A stretch of 6,687 nucleotides of DNA. It comes from Modestobacter sp. (GTDB lineage Bacteria > Actinomycetota > Actinomycetes > Mycobacteriales > Geodermatophilaceae). The DNA is taken from NCBI GenBank assembly GCA_025963425.1, contig JAOPUQ010000077.1, positions 1-6,687 of the forward strand, read 5' to 3'. The notes below the pieces were generated by a model, which was not told where the DNA came from, searched no databases, and saw nothing but the letters and a program-made list of their open reading frames with translations. Shown piece by piece: positions 6,200 through 6,687 of the stretch. Within the stretch, counting starts at the first letter, position 1. Each line of letters opens with the position of its first letter. A program made the position numbers and the translations under genes.

Positions 6200-6687
6200 G
6201 TGGACTCCGTCTCGACCGCCCGCGTCTACGACCGGGCCGGCTTCGGCCGACCAGTGCAGCGCGGCAGTCGTCCGGCGGTGGTCGTCGTCGACTTCAGCTA
6301 CGGGTTCACCGATCCGCGGTACCCGACCGGCGCCGACCTGACCGGGCCGGTGCTGGCCACCGCGCGGCTGCTGGAGGTGGCCCGGGCAGGCGGCGTGCCG
6401 ATCGTCTTCACCACGATCGCCTACGACCCCGGTCAGATCCAGAACCTGGCCTGGCTGAAGAAGGCGACCGGCATGGCGGCGTTGCAGCTGGGCAGCCGGC
6501 TGGTCGACGTCGATGAGCGGCTCGCGCCGCGGGCCGACGAGCACCTGGTCGTCAAGACCGGCGCATCGGCCTTCTTCGGCACGGCCCTGGCCTCCTACCT
6601 GGCCTCGGTCCGGGCTGACACCGTGATCGTCACCGGTGCGACGACCAGCGGGTGCGTGCGCGCCACCGTCGTCGACGCCGTCCAGCA
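6200..6687 (+). CDS. Isochorismatase-superfamily cysteine hydrolase, N-carbamoylsarcosine/maleamate amidase-like (partial, C-terminus beyond the right edge)
   Basis: This amidohydrolase would release ammonia from a small amide or N-carbamoyl compound in the cytoplasm. The 162 codons present contain the complete triad of the superfamily: Asp31 (VVVVDFSYGFTDP), Lys119 (VVKTGASAFFGT) and Cys152 (GATTSGCVRATVVDA). The SAFFGT loop and TSGCVRA nucleophile loop are typical of the N-carbamoylsarcosine amidase and maleamate amidase (NicF) branch rather than of isochorismatases proper or biuret hydrolase. Family length is about 210-260, so the last 50-100 residues are missing. The GTG start follows GAGAGGGA at five bases; an in-frame GTG at 6185 and ATG at 6131 are alternatives, the latter lying inside the operator. 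It is divergent from the Amt-like gene and shares its promoter design. The substrate is not determinable here. Confidence 0.9.
   Translation, partial: MDSVSTARVYDRAGFGRPVQRGSRPAVVVVDFSYGFTDPRYPTGADLTGPVLATARLLEVARAGGVPIVFTTIAYDPGQIQNLAWLKKATGMAALQLGSRLVDVDERLAPRADEHLVVKTGASAFFGTALASYLASVRADTVIVTGATTSGCVRATVVDAVQ

Noticed and set aside
6200..6687. Biuret hydrolase as identity of the cysteine hydrolase
   Set aside because: Biuret hydrolases, as I recall them, have a TTDVCV-type nucleophile loop; this protein has TTSGCVRA and SAFFGT, as in the carbamoylsarcosine/maleamate amidase branch.

Overview
The window is very GC-rich, with G or C at most third codon positions, ATGA start-stop overlaps and GC-only hairpins in place of U-tract terminators. 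This is typical of a high-GC actinobacterium. The gene set would suit a soil member of a Geodermatophilaceae- or Pseudonocardiaceae-like group, but the genus cannot be fixed from this sequence.

Layout: five genes lie on the minus strand and one on the plus strand. From the left edge, bases 1-3396 hold a translationally coupled three-gene operon for a molybdenum hydroxylase of the xanthine dehydrogenase family, read right to left as FAD subunit, [2Fe-2S] subunit, then molybdopterin subunit (cut by the left edge). Upstream of it is a GntR/FCD-type transcription factor (about 3472-4170), separated from the operon by 75 bases that carry a 26-base palindrome. Next upstream, beyond a 16-bp perfect hairpin, is a divergent Amt/Mep/Rh-type membrane protein (4342-5769). 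A 430-base divergent promoter region (5770-6199) separates it from a plus-strand cysteine hydrolase of the isochorismatase superfamily, of the N-carbamoylsarcosine/maleamate amidase type, cut by the right edge.

How it may work together (inference): a Mo hydroxylase oxidises a nitrogen heterocycle, an amidase releases ammonia from a ring-derived amide or carbamoyl product, and an Amt-like protein handles ammonium or a related compound. A GntR/FCD regulator would sense a pathway intermediate. The amt-like and amidase genes each have a promoter with the same design (TTGTCT, 16-base spacer, TATAC) whose -10 lies inside a GTATAC-NN-GTATGCCA element, probably the operator of the local regulator. 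A possible GlnR-type nitrogen box lies between them.

The most unusual points are an Amt homologue that appears to lack both pore histidines, the paired operator-promoter modules, and a Mo subunit that keeps the catalytic-pocket Glu but appears to lack the second substrate-binding residue (Arg) of classical xanthine dehydrogenase. The true substrate of the pathway is therefore open.
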